This document shows, piece by piece, positions 20,918-29,560 of a stretch of DNA of 64,000 bases. Origin of the DNA: Nitrospiraceae bacterium (GTDB lineage Bacteria; Nitrospirota; Nitrospiria; Nitrospirales; Nitrospiraceae); NCBI GenBank assembly GCA_035623075.1, contig DASPUC010000020.1, positions 124,001-188,000 on the forward strand, written 5' to 3'. Numbering within the stretch: position 1 is the stretch's first letter; each line of letters begins with the position of its first letter. Under the pieces are notes generated by a model, which worked only from the letters and a program-made list of their open reading frames with translations, was not told the DNA's origin and made no database searches. Made by a program: the position numbers and the translations under genes.

Positions 20918-21280
20918 GGCGTAGGAATTATCTACGAGGATTCTATGAGGAGTCTTCTAGACAATCCAAGGAATTCTGCTAATGTAACAATGAGATGTCA
21001 CCACGAAACCTCACCAGAGGTGAAATGGTACCTAACCCTTTCGAGGGAGTCAACACCCCACCTTTCGGGAAACGAGGCCTACGTCATTGGTATTGTCGGT
21101 GTGACTAGGGATTTTTATACTGGCATTCACGTCCGCTGTACCTTTTCCTAACATCATTATTCACGCAGGCTATTCATAAGATTCGATCGAATGGATGTGA
21201 GTGAAAACCGAAATTTCGAGACTTGCACTGCTTTGCTGTAGGCGCGCAGCACATTCCATCATCTCTCTTAGGGGGGCACC
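20918..21280. other. Divergent intergenic region, LuxR regulator to PilZ gene
   Basis: 363 nt without a convincing gene, lying between divergent genes, so it should hold promoters in both directions. It contains a short perfect inverted repeat TCACC-AGA-GGTGA (21011-21023), a possible operator, and the element at 21153-21184 that recurs upstream of wza. No confident -35/-10 or sigma-54 pair was found. Confidence 0.6.
21153..21184 (+). repeat. Shared upstream element, copy 1 (before PilZ gene)
   Basis: Runs ATCATTA, a short variable part, GCAGGCTATT, then CATAAGATTC. It matches the element at 21724-21752 at about 24 of 27 aligned positions with one 3-nt gap. It lies 97 nt upstream of the PilZ start. 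The TAAGAT portion could be part of a -10 box. A partial match to its left half (CATTATTCACGCAG) occurs again near 48088. Confidence 0.55.
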
Positions 21281-21628
21281 GTGGCACAGATTGAGTGGGA
21301 ATGGCCGATCATGACAAATTTTCAAAAGCATAGTGAACGGGTCGCGCTCTTACGACCAATTCCGTACGAGATGACCTCGCCGGTGGATGATCCTGTTGCA
21401 AGGACCCGCCAAGGCAAGGCCCTTTCCGTCAACATCAGTAACGGCGGGATGTTGCTTTTAATGGATCAGGCACCAGCTATCGACCAGGTACTGAAGGTGT
21501 TTGTGCCGACACCGATCACGATGGCTGAGACGCCCACCTTAGCTGAAGTGCGTTGGACAAGGAGATTGCCGTTCGGTCGGAATAACGGCACCGGAACGTA
21601 CTTCGTTGGCCTGAAGTTTATGTTCTGA
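21281..21628 (+). CDS. PilZ-like domain protein
   Basis: A 115-residue protein with PilZ-like features: an Arg-containing N-terminal segment (ERVALLRPIPYE, about residues 18-29) and the motif VNISNGGMLLLM (about residues 56-67), which fits (D/N)xSxxG. The Arg spacing is RVALLR rather than the strict RxxxR, so c-di-GMP binding is plausible but not certain. A GTG start is preceded by TAGGGGGG, a good ribosome site; an ATG 30 nt further in is the alternative. It sits directly upstream of the export genes, which suggests c-di-GMP control of polysaccharide production. Confidence 0.65.
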   Translation: MAQIEWEWPIMTNFQKHSERVALLRPIPYEMTSPVDDPVARTRQGKALSVNISNGGMLLLMDQAPAIDQVLKVFVPTPITMAETPTLAEVRWTRRLPFGRNNGTGTYFVGLKFMF

Positions 21629-21723
21629 GGCGAGCACCTTATCGCGACGGAGATGATGAATGCCCTATGGCGCTTTGTGGCGAAGAACATTCATCAATTG
21701 CACGTAAGCATGACCTCCAGGTG

Positions 21724-21752
21724 ATCATTAATGCAGGCTATTGTTAAGACTC
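21724..21752 (+). repeat. Shared upstream element, copy 2 (before wza-like gene 1)
   Basis: ATCATTA followed directly by ATGCAGGCTATT, then GTTAAGACTC. It lies 34 nt upstream of the first export gene and pairs with 21153-21184. Two copies in front of two neighbouring genes suggest a shared promoter or operator, possibly arising by duplication. Confidence 0.55.
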
Positions 21753-21785
21753 CCAATAACCACGATTTTGTCGGAAGAGGTTTGT

Positions 21786-22451
21786 ATGAAGATCATGATA
21801 CGTAGCTTCATTGCTGCGATTCTGCTCCTGGTTTCATGGTGCGCGAGTGCATTGGCTGAGCCCAAGTTGAACTCAAGCGTAATGACGCCTCTTTCAGAGT
21901 CGTTCGAGGAGAAATCCTCTCTGACTGTGACGGCGGATTACATCATTGGTCCAGAAGACGTGTTGGATATTACCGTCTGGAAAAACGCTGACCTTTCGAA
22001 GACCGTTCAGGTCAGACCTGATGGTCGAGTCTCCTTACCTCTTGTTGGTGATGTGCCTGCGGTGGGGAAAACCAGTACGCAGCTTACAAATGAAATTTCA
22101 GATAAACTCAAAGCCTATATGGAGAATCCAACGGTGTCAATCGTTGTCAAAGAGGTGAATAGTTACGCCATTTATGTGCTTGGCGAAGTAGCGAAACCAG
22201 GAAGGTATCCTCTCAAAAGCAAGACTACACTACTTCAAGCGATCACATTGGCCAGCGGGTTCACAGCGGTTGCGTCACGCAATAAGATTGTTATTTTTCG
22301 ATTCGCTAAAGAGGGCGAACCTCTAACGAAAATTAAGGCCAGTTATGATGACATCGTTCTGCGAGATGGCACTAACCAGAACATCGAACTTAAGCCTGGT
22401 GACACGATTGTCGTCCCATCGGAAACGATGGTTGTCATTCCAGCTCGATGA
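21786..22451 (+). CDS. Wza-like polysaccharide export protein, copy 1
   Basis: Periplasmic or outer-membrane part of a polysaccharide export channel. The 221-residue protein has a Sec signal (residues 1-26, ending ASALA). The Poly_export motif follows (YIIGPEDVLDITVWKNADLSKTVQVRPDGRVSLPLVGDV, about residues 54-92), then an SLBB domain (YAIYVLGEVAKPGRYPLKS). Unlike copy 2 there is no lipobox Cys, and there is no C-terminal helix, so it cannot form the full E. coli-type Wza barrel alone. A GGAAGAGG ribosome site precedes the ATG. Such small exporters are typical of XrtA/PEP-CTERM loci. Confidence 0.88.
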   Translation: MKIMIRSFIAAILLLVSWCASALAEPKLNSSVMTPLSESFEEKSSLTVTADYIIGPEDVLDITVWKNADLSKTVQVRPDGRVSLPLVGDVPAVGKTSTQLTNEISDKLKAYMENPTVSIVVKEVNSYAIYVLGEVAKPGRYPLKSKTTLLQAITLASGFTAVASRNKIVIFRFAKEGEPLTKIKASYDDIVLRDGTNQNIELKPGDTIVVPSETMVVIPAR

Positions 22452-22506
22452 CACATTTCTTGAGATATTGGACCCATTGCTCTCAGGCACTGTGGGGAGT
22501 CCTCTA

Positions 22507-23148
22507 ATGAAGAACGAGAAAGTTGACAGAGAAAAATCGATTCTAAGGTCGCGCACCGCGATAGTACCGTTTTCTATCTTGAGCCTGCTCTGCCTTAGTC
22601 TGGGATGTACCGCCCCTAAGATGGAGTATCAGGTGGACTATAGCTTTCCCACTGAATGGCTGCTGGGGCCGGAAGATGTATTGGTCGTGACTGTATGGCG
22701 AAACCAGGATCTCTCGCGGGAGGTCGTCATTCGACCGGATGGAATGATTTCCATGCCGCTTATTGGGGATGTTCAAGCAGCAGGACTCACGGCGAATGTT
22801 CTGGCGAAGCGGATTGCCGAGCGAATGACGGAATTCATGTCGACTCCAACCGTCTCAGTACAAGTCAAGGAGGTCAGCAGCTACTTTATCTTCGTAACTG
22901 GAGAGGTCAGCAAGCCGGGTAAGTATCCGCTCAAGTCCTTTGCAACCGTTCTGCAGGCGGTTTCGTTGGCCCAAGGCTTCACCCCATTTGCGGCAAAGAA
23001 CAAGATGCAAGTAGTTCGTATGGTTAAGAATGGCAACGGTGACATGCACGAAGTCCATATTCCAGTGGGATTTGATGATCTCGTCTCCGGAAAAGGCCCC
23101 GTGCGAAACTTTGTCCTCAAGTCAGGGGATGTCATTGTCGTGCCGTAA
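22507..23148 (+). CDS. Wza-like polysaccharide export lipoprotein, copy 2
   Basis: A paralogue of the preceding gene: a 213-residue lipoprotein (lipobox LSLGC, Cys34). The same Poly_export block follows (WLLGPEDVLVVTVWRNQDLSREVVIRPDGMISMPLIGDV) and an SLBB domain (YFIFVTGEVSKPGKYPLKS). The two proteins match closely through both domains but differ in their N-terminal targeting. A GGGGAG ribosome site precedes the ATG at 22507; upstream in-frame sequence overlaps copy 1 and is not used. Its last 20 nt overlap the barrel gene. It probably forms the lipid-anchored outer ring of the exporter. Confidence 0.9.
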   Translation: MKNEKVDREKSILRSRTAIVPFSILSLLCLSLGCTAPKMEYQVDYSFPTEWLLGPEDVLVVTVWRNQDLSREVVIRPDGMISMPLIGDVQAAGLTANVLAKRIAERMTEFMSTPTVSVQVKEVSSYFIFVTGEVSKPGKYPLKSFATVLQAVSLAQGFTPFAAKNKMQVVRMVKNGNGDMHEVHIPVGFDDLVSGKGPVRNFVLKSGDVIVVP

Positions 23149-24580
23149 ACTTTCCGGGATTTGTCTAGCAGGTCTTTTCGGCTCGCTGACGATGGGGTTG
23201 GGAGGCATTTCTGTGGCCAAAGGGGAAACGATGGTGCTTCCATCGATCGCGATTTATGAACGATATGACAGTAATGTGTTTAACACTGTCAGTTTGCCAG
23301 GAACAACCAGTAATGATTTTGTGACCGGGACGACACCTCAATTAACTGTAGTGCACCTCGGAGACAGAATGGATGCTGGGCTGGTAGCAGGAGGAATCGG
23401 GGAGCAGTACATAAATAATCCGGGGTTAAGCTATTTCGGGGGATATGGAGGAGGTAAATTCATTCTGGACAAATTAGTGCAGCGGTTCATACCTAAAGCA
23501 TCCCTGCAAATTGCCGAAAGCGCCTCTTACATTCCACAGGCGCCGACGTATTCAACGACTGATCTGACTTCTGGTGATCAGGTGAATCCCTTCGCCAGGG
23601 GGATTCAGATTGTTCGTACCAATACGTTTACGAACGCATCCTTTCTTACAGGGAACTACGCATTGACTCCGACTGTGAACCTCCGGGCCACGTACACGTA
23701 TTCACTAGTTCGTTTTGGCCATTCCTTTGCAAGTCAGCCGAGCATCACAGGGCATGACACCAATTTCCAGAGTCTTGTTGCAGGACCACAGGTGCAAGTC
23801 TCCGCCACTGACATCATGGGGGTCAACTTCCTATACCAGCAGGGCGACTTTCCTGGAGGAAATATCCCTCGCTATCACAGTTATGGGGCAAATGCTTTTT
23901 GGAATAGAACGTGGATGCCAGAGTTCAAAACAACCCTATTTGGCGGAGCCACCGTAGTCAATCAGGGTGCAAATAACGCGGCCGCTCCAGGAAGTACATC
24001 GACCTCTTCAACCGATGTCGCTGCCTACAACGCGGGGTTCGGACTCAATTGGGTCGATGCACCAGGCCCCAACCCGTTTGGCGCTTTGCTGCCGGGTGGC
24101 GGATTAGGCGGGGTTGGTCCGGGGGCGGGAGGAGCCGCTGTTGTCGGTGGAGCACCAGGGGGGATTGGGATCGGAGGCATTATCGCCGGTGGTGCCAGGA
24201 CGATTGCAAATCTCAATTATACAGGGGGAGTATTCCCCGGCGTGGTTAGCGGGGGCGGTGCACAAGTAAGCAATGTGGTCACGGCTTCAGTCACGCGAAG
24301 AGTTACTCCGGCTTTCTACGTGCAGGCAATGGGACAATATGCGCGCAGTGACTCGCTTATTACCCCAACTTCTGGGACAAGCATTTCTTATCATGGTTAC
24401 GGGGGCAACCTAGCGCTCCAACATATGATAGGTCGTACGGCCTTCGTAACCCTCTCTGGATCTGCACATTCCTTCACGGGCACGGGGGTGACGACTGGTG
24501 GGTCAACTACTGCGCCTTTGGGGTCTCAGAAATTTGATCGGTATACCGGGATTCTAAGTATCACCATGCTCTGGAAGTAA
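23129..24580 (+). CDS. Outer-membrane beta-barrel protein of the export locus
   Basis: A 483-residue protein with a signal peptide (about residues 1-32, LAGLFGSLTMGLGGISVAKG). The rest alternates in beta-strand style with many aromatic ends, and the last residues, DRYTGILSITMLWK, look like a closing strand. This fits the barrel proteins found next to wza in PEP-CTERM-type loci. A Gly/Ala-rich low-complexity insert (about residues 310-390, with GPGAGGAAVVGGAPGG) interrupts the barrel. The ATG at 23129 overlaps the previous gene and has a GGGG ribosome site. Its role as a channel or assembly partner for the polymer is inferred from position. Confidence 0.75.
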   Translation: MSLSCRKLSGICLAGLFGSLTMGLGGISVAKGETMVLPSIAIYERYDSNVFNTVSLPGTTSNDFVTGTTPQLTVVHLGDRMDAGLVAGGIGEQYINNPGLSYFGGYGGGKFILDKLVQRFIPKASLQIAESASYIPQAPTYSTTDLTSGDQVNPFARGIQIVRTNTFTNASFLTGNYALTPTVNLRATYTYSLVRFGHSFASQPSITGHDTNFQSLVAGPQVQVSATDIMGVNFLYQQGDFPGGNIPRYHSYGANAFWNRTWMPEFKTTLFGGATVVNQGANNAAAPGSTSTSSTDVAAYNAGFGLNWVDAPGPNPFGALLPGGGLGGVGPGAGGAAVVGGAPGGIGIGGIIAGGARTIANLNYTGGVFPGVVSGGGAQVSNVVTASVTRRVTPAFYVQAMGQYARSDSLITPTSGTSISYHGYGGNLALQHMIGRTAFVTLSGSAHSFTGTGVTTGGSTTAPLGSQKFDRYTGILSITMLWK

Positions 24581-24582
24581 CT

Positions 24583-26916
24583 ATGAATATGCCAACATAT
24601 ACGGTCCACGATTACTGGGAAATTGTACGCCGACGAAAATGGCTTATCTCGGGAACAATTGTCCTTTCGCTTGCAGTAGCGTGGGTGACCTATCTTGTGC
24701 TACCCAAAATGTATCGGTCCAATACTTTGATCATTATTGAGAATCAAAGAGTTCCCGAGAACTACGTTAAAGGGGTCGTCACCCAAGCACCTGTAGACCG
24801 AATGGCGACGATACAACAGATAATTCTCAGCCGTGCACTACTAGGTAGGGTGATTGAAGAATTTAGGCTCTACCCCGCTGGCAAAAGTGCCGAAGACATT
24901 CTCGAGCCAATGCGGAATCGCGTCAAGATCGCGACGACACGTGAACACGCTTTTGTAATCTCTTTTGCAGACGAGAGTCCAACCTTGGCCCAACAGGTCA
25001 CAGCACGGCTGGCGGATCTTTTCATTGAACAAACTCTGAAAACGCGTGAGCAGCTTGTTGGCGAAGCGACCGAGTTTTTACAAGTCGAACTCGACGCTGC
25101 CCGAACAGAGTTGGATGCAAAAGAGAGGGCCATCAGCGAATACAAGTTGAAGCATATGGGTGAATTGCCAGGTCAGGAAGAAGCAAACTTGCGCTCCCTT
25201 GACCGACTGCAAACTGATCTCACGGTAACTTCTGAAGCAGTGAGTAAGCTGAACGAACGGCTCGGACAAATTGAAAAATCTATCAAAGAATACGAAGTGG
25301 CCGATGTTTCGAGTCCTGCCAGTTCTGTCGCCGGTGCACTGATCCCTGGCTCTTCAGGAAAAATGGAGCCAAAGCTATCGCGTCTCCAGGAATTGGAACG
25401 AACTCTGGTTGCCCTTTCAGCCACATATAAAGACACATATCCTGACATCGTCCATTTAAAACAGGAGATTGCGAAGCTAAGGACTACGTCTACCGAGGAG
25501 ACGGACACGAGAATTCTCCGTGAAGACTCAGCAAGTGCAGAAAAGGCATCCGAAAGGAAATCCGAGAAGAAGTCCGACAAGAAAACTTTTGATCCTTATC
25601 AGAAAGAATTGTTCAGACAGAGGAACGAGGTCAAGACGGATCTCGCCTCGCTGAAAGAACGACAGGATCGAATCGCAAAACAGATTAGGGTGTACGAGGC
25701 ACGAGTAGAGAAAACGCCAATGCGAGAGCAGCAGTTGGCCTCTTTGCTTCGCGATTATGAAAATATGCAGAAAAATTATCAGTCGTTGCTCGAGAAAAGG
25801 ATCAATGCCCAAATCTCGGTGAATTTGGAAAAGCGCCAGAAGGGAGAACAATTCCGGATCATCGATCCAGCTCATCTGCCAGAAAGACCTGAGAGTCCAG
25901 ATTTCGTGAAGATCATGATGGCGGGACTTCTTGGCGGATGCGGGCTGGCCTTCGGGACAGCAGTCGGGTTGGAATCGTTTCGGCGAGGCTTTCGCTTCGG
26001 TGAAGAAGCCGAACATTCGCTGGGCCTTCCTATCCTCGCCGAGATCCCAGCATTTCGCACAGCATTTAATGTCCCAACAAAGGCCCTCATGTTTCGGAGT
26101 GATCAACCGACGAGCGCTGAAAAGTTGACGTCTAAAACCCTTTTGTCCGGAGCGAGCGGGGCATTAGATCTCAACAACGGAAAGCTGAAAAAGGAACAGC
26201 CGACGGTGGGTCGAGGAGCGATCCCTGACCTCAATCTCATCATGAAATGGAGACCCCTCTCAGTGGTGGCTGAACAGTACAGGGTTGCAGCAACCAGATT
26301 GGCACTCATGAGTACGGAGCGGAAGAGTACCGTGATCGTCGTGACGAGCGCTCTAAAAGGAGAAGGCAAAACAGCCACGGCCTTAAACCTGGGATATGCC
26401 CTTGCTCACGATTTGGGGAAGACAACTCTCTTGATTGATTGCGACCTCAAGAAGCCAAAGCTGAACGTCTACGCGGGGGTCGCGCATGGTCCCGGCCTTG
26501 TTAAGATTCTTCAGGATGAAGGGTGCTCTCTGCAAGACTGTCTGCGCCAAGTGGATGAGTCCCCTCTGTGGATTCTGCCCTCTGGTTCATCAGGACAACG
26601 ACCGATCGAGTTGTTCAAGGTGCGAAGGCTGTCCCGGTTCCTTACCGATCTGCGTTCTCAGTATGAGTACATCATACTGGATGCGCCGCCTATTTTACCT
26701 CTAGCGGACATGAACATCCTGGATAGCATGGCCGATATTCTGGTTCTAGTCATCCGGTCATGTGAAACAAGAAGAGATCTAGTTACGAAGGCAATGAGCA
26801 CGCTCAAGCACAAAACCCAAGCAGGGATTATTCTGACAGGTATGCAGGAGAGCGAATCGCCATCTTATTACCTATTTGGTGACTATTATGCTACTGCCGA
26901 CAGTCCCAAGCACTGA
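24583..26916 (+). CDS. Wzc-type chain-length determinant with tyrosine autokinase
   Basis: Inner-membrane co-polymerase and BY-kinase of 777 residues. The Wzz domain is N-terminal with a membrane helix at about 19-38. A long periplasmic coiled-coil region includes a Lys/Ser/Glu-rich stretch near 320-336. A second membrane helix lies near 442-465. The kinase has the P-loop TSALKGEGKT (about 588-597), LLIDCDLKKP (about 616-625) and the Walker B-like YIILDAPP (about 695). The tail has clustered Tyr (SPSYYLFGDYYAT), as expected for autophosphorylation. It starts 2 nt after the barrel gene and should act with both Wza-like proteins. Confidence 0.92.
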   Translation: MNMPTYTVHDYWEIVRRRKWLISGTIVLSLAVAWVTYLVLPKMYRSNTLIIIENQRVPENYVKGVVTQAPVDRMATIQQIILSRALLGRVIEEFRLYPAGKSAEDILEPMRNRVKIATTREHAFVISFADESPTLAQQVTARLADLFIEQTLKTREQLVGEATEFLQVELDAARTELDAKERAISEYKLKHMGELPGQEEANLRSLDRLQTDLTVTSEAVSKLNERLGQIEKSIKEYEVADVSSPASSVAGALIPGSSGKMEPKLSRLQELERTLVALSATYKDTYPDIVHLKQEIAKLRTTSTEETDTRILREDSASAEKASERKSEKKSDKKTFDPYQKELFRQRNEVKTDLASLKERQDRIAKQIRVYEARVEKTPMREQQLASLLRDYENMQKNYQSLLEKRINAQISVNLEKRQKGEQFRIIDPAHLPERPESPDFVKIMMAGLLGGCGLAFGTAVGLESFRRGFRFGEEAEHSLGLPILAEIPAFRTAFNVPTKALMFRSDQPTSAEKLTSKTLLSGASGALDLNNGKLKKEQPTVGRGAIPDLNLIMKWRPLSVVAEQYRVAATRLALMSTERKSTVIVVTSALKGEGKTATALNLGYALAHDLGKTTLLIDCDLKKPKLNVYAGVAHGPGLVKILQDEGCSLQDCLRQVDESPLWILPSGSSGQRPIELFKVRRLSRFLTDLRSQYEYIILDAPPILPLADMNILDSMADILVLVIRSCETRRDLVTKAMSTLKHKTQAGIILTGMQESESPSYYLFGDYYATADSPKH

Positions 26917-27973
26917 ATACGGGGTGGAAGGGCACGTGATTCTTGATACGGTTGTGCCCGAACAGAAAAATTGTGCAGGTCGATTTTCTTTTCTTAGTTT
27001 AAGGAACCGGCTTCTGGTATTAGGCGGTGGAATGTTAGCGGCTGACCTAATTCAGGCATTGAAAGCCAGACGATTCAGCTTTACCCAAGTTGTTGGATAT
27101 GTGGATAAAGATCGGGGCTTGGAGGCTCGACGCTCTCATAGTCCGCTCTTTCTCGGAACAATTGATCGATTGTTTGAGATTGTGGAGCGTTGGCAGATTC
27201 ATACTGTCGCAGTCTGCCTCGAAGACCAGAGGGCTACATTGCCGGTACAGACGCTCCTAGACATTAAGACAATGGGCCTCGAAGTAGTCGATGGCCATCG
27301 TCTCTTGGAAAAGGGGTCTGGCCGTCTTTTAATTGACTGTCTGAGGCCCAGCGCTCTCATCTTTTCGACTGGCTTCCGGAGGCGCATGCTCACGGGACTG
27401 ACAAAGCGACTTTTCGACCTCATTGCTTCTGTTGGTGGACTAATTATTCTATTGCCACTATTTGTTTTGGTCGGCCTCTTAATCAAGCTCGATTCTCCCG
27501 GTCCAGTATTCTATCGGCAAATGCGTGTTGGACTACGAGGCCAACCGTACATGATATGGAAATTTCGGTCGATGTCAAAAGATGCAGAGAAAAGGGGACC
27601 CCAGTGGGCCGAGATCAAAGACCCACGGGTGTCACGAGTCGGCCGATGGCTTAGAAAATTAAGGATTGACGAGTTGCCACAACTTATTAATGTGCTAGTG
27701 GGAGAAATGAGTTTGGTAGGACCAAGACCCGAGCGTCCTATGTTTGTTCAGGACTTGCGAGCCAAGATCTCCTACTATGACATCCGCCACACTGTAAGGC
27801 CAGGCATCACAGGGTGGGCTCAAGTACGGTTCCGATATGGAGCTTCAGCGGAAGATGCCCATAGAAAGCTTCAGTATGACCTTTTCTACGTGAAGAATAT
27901 GTCGCCTGCTTTAGATTTGCTCATCCTGATGGAAACACTGAGTGTCGTGCTTTTCTGTAAAGGTGCGCGCTAG
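26888..27973 (+). CDS. Priming sugar-phosphate transferase (short, XrtA-type)
   Basis: Likely adds the first sugar-phosphate to undecaprenyl phosphate. The 361-residue protein has an N-terminal Rossmann-like part (RLLVLGGGMLAADLIQALK). One membrane helix follows at about 175-200, then the bacterial sugar transferase domain with VFYRQMRVGLRGQPYMIWKFRSM, KLRIDELPQLINVLVGEMSLVGPRPE and RPGITGWAQVR. It resembles the PEP-CTERM-associated glycosyltransferase group but lacks the usual N-terminal multi-helix membrane section. The start overlaps wzc by 29 nt. It defines the probable start of glycan assembly. Confidence 0.88.
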   Translation: MLLPTVPSTEYGVEGHVILDTVVPEQKNCAGRFSFLSLRNRLLVLGGGMLAADLIQALKARRFSFTQVVGYVDKDRGLEARRSHSPLFLGTIDRLFEIVERWQIHTVAVCLEDQRATLPVQTLLDIKTMGLEVVDGHRLLEKGSGRLLIDCLRPSALIFSTGFRRRMLTGLTKRLFDLIASVGGLIILLPLFVLVGLLIKLDSPGPVFYRQMRVGLRGQPYMIWKFRSMSKDAEKRGPQWAEIKDPRVSRVGRWLRKLRIDELPQLINVLVGEMSLVGPRPERPMFVQDLRAKISYYDIRHTVRPGITGWAQVRFRYGASAEDAHRKLQYDLFYVKNMSPALDLLILMETLSVVLFCKGAR

Positions 27974-27995
27974 CTTAATTAACGGAATAGAAAAC

Positions 27996-29015
27996 ATGAC
28001 GATCAGACATTGCCTCTCCTTTGATGTTGAAGAACACTTTCAGGTGTCAGCATTCGCGTCCCCGATGCGACGTCGTCATTGGGATTTCTTCGAAAGCAGG
28101 GTTGAACGGAGCACAGAGAAGATACTGCATTTGCTCGAAGCTAAGCGTGTCAAGGCAACTTTTTTTGTTCTGGGTTGGGTCGCCGAGCGACGTCCGAGTC
28201 TTATACGTCGGCTCGCGGAATGCGGGCATGAAATCGCGTCCCACGGATACGCACATGAGCTTATTACGGAGCAGACACCAACAATGTTTCGCAATGATGT
28301 GCGGAAGGCCAAACAAATCCTTGAGGATCTTCTCGGTAGTGCAGTCCATGGATACCGCGCTCCTTCGTTCACCATAACGCAGGAGACTAAATGGGCGATA
28401 TCCATATTGGCGGAAGAAGGTTACACGTATGACTCTAGCATCTTCCCAATCCTTCATGATCGGTACGGGATGCCTGGAATGTATCCATGGTCCCATCAGC
28501 TCAAAACTGATTCGGGGCTGCTTTGGGAGATACCCCCTTCTACTGTAAAGCTAGGAGGAGTAACCTTGCCCATCGCCGGCGGAGGATACTTTCGATTATT
28601 CCCGTATCCAATACTGCATCGACTGATGAAGCGAGTCGAAACGCAAGGTCGTCAGTTGGTACTATACTTCCATCCATGGGAGCTTGACCCTGAGCAACCG
28701 AAGATGAAGGGCTCCTTCATTTCACGGTTTCGACATTACCTTAATTTGGGAAAAACTGAAGAACGATTGGCGCGTCTCCTGGACGACTACCAGTTTGGTC
28801 CTATTCGCGAAGTGATCGCGCCGATCAATCAAATGTTCATTGAGCGTCTTGGATCATTGGTTCGTGGCCACTCGTACGACCGCAAGAATGGAACCAGGGA
28901 TCAAGCAGCTAAAGCGCCTGCTGATAAAGCCAATGCACAAAGTCAGATGCATTTTCAGAGTGTTGACGAGGGTACAGTATACAGCAATGTCATAGGAGCG
29001 CAGGTCGACTTATGA
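27996..29015 (+). CDS. XrtA-type polysaccharide deacetylase (NodB + DUF3473)
   Basis: Removes N-acetyl groups from the polymer or its precursor. The 339-residue protein opens with CLSFDVEEHFQVSAF (the NodB metal Asp) and has SHGYAHELI (metal His pair) near residue 86. YRAPSFTIT follows, then a C-terminal DUF3473 part with IAGGGYFRLFPYPILH and YFHPWELDP. This architecture is characteristic of exosortase-A loci. The chosen ATG matches the family start; upstream in-frame sequence lies in the previous gene. Its stop overlaps the nusG-like start (ATGA). Confidence 0.92.
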   Translation: MTIRHCLSFDVEEHFQVSAFASPMRRRHWDFFESRVERSTEKILHLLEAKRVKATFFVLGWVAERRPSLIRRLAECGHEIASHGYAHELITEQTPTMFRNDVRKAKQILEDLLGSAVHGYRAPSFTITQETKWAISILAEEGYTYDSSIFPILHDRYGMPGMYPWSHQLKTDSGLLWEIPPSTVKLGGVTLPIAGGGYFRLFPYPILHRLMKRVETQGRQLVLYFHPWELDPEQPKMKGSFISRFRHYLNLGKTEERLARLLDDYQFGPIREVIAPINQMFIERLGSLVRGHSYDRKNGTRDQAAKAPADKANAQSQMHFQSVDEGTVYSNVIGAQVDL

Positions 29016-29560
29016 ACTCCACAAGAGTTGATTCGAGTCTGCCATGCCCGGACAGGATGCACCAGATGTTTTGGTACGTAGTGAAAGCCAAACCCCACCA
29101 GGAACGGGTCGCGGAACTGAATCTTCAGCTATTGGGTGTGGAAACCTACTGTCCGATTCTCAGGGAAGGCAAGGAGATTCGTGGACGACAACGAATCCGC
29201 GTCGCTCCCCTATTTCCTGGGTACCTGTTTGCTAGATTTCATCTGAAAAACCAGCATCGGTCCGTCCTTTATGCCAGAGGAGTGAGTACCATCGTGACGT
29301 TCGGATCGACACCTGCGACAGTCGATGACGAAATGATCACTGCAATTAAGTCCAGGCTTCAAACTAGGTACGTAACCATGCCAAACCGGTCATTTCGATC
29401 TGGTCAGCGTGTGCAAATACAGGAAGGACCCTTGCGAGGACTGGAAGCGATCTTTGAGCGCCAGGTGGTATCCAGCAACCAGCGAGCAGTGCTGTTATTG
29501 CGAGCGCTATCATACCAAGCAAGGATTGTGGTGGATTTGGCGAATGTTGTGAATGCCTGA
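29012..29560 (+). CDS. Specialised NusG paralogue (RfaH/UpxY/LoaP-like antiterminator)
   Basis: A 182-residue NusG-family protein. The NGN domain is WYVVKAKPHQERVAELNLQLLGVETYCPIL...APLFPGYLFARF, and the C-terminal KOW domain is SGQRVQIQEGPLRGLEAIF...QARIVVDL. A general NusG would not be encoded inside a polysaccharide operon, so this is a locus-specific elongation factor like RfaH or UpxY. Its start overlaps the deacetylase stop. About 160 nt beyond its stop lies a hairpin plus GGCGGTAGC, similar to the RfaH ops/JUMPStart signal. A decayed second copy lies at 33084-33327. Confidence 0.9.
   Translation: MNSTRVDSSLPCPDRMHQMFWYVVKAKPHQERVAELNLQLLGVETYCPILREGKEIRGRQRIRVAPLFPGYLFARFHLKNQHRSVLYARGVSTIVTFGSTPATVDDEMITAIKSRLQTRYVTMPNRSFRSGQRVQIQEGPLRGLEAIFERQVVSSNQRAVLLLRALSYQARIVVDLANVVNA

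Noticed and set aside
21200-21240. Sigma-54-like promoter (TTGCAC...TTTGCT) ahead of the PilZ gene
   Set aside because: The GG/GC spacing is one base short and the first G is missing. XrtA loci in other bacteria often use sigma-54, but this match is not good enough.
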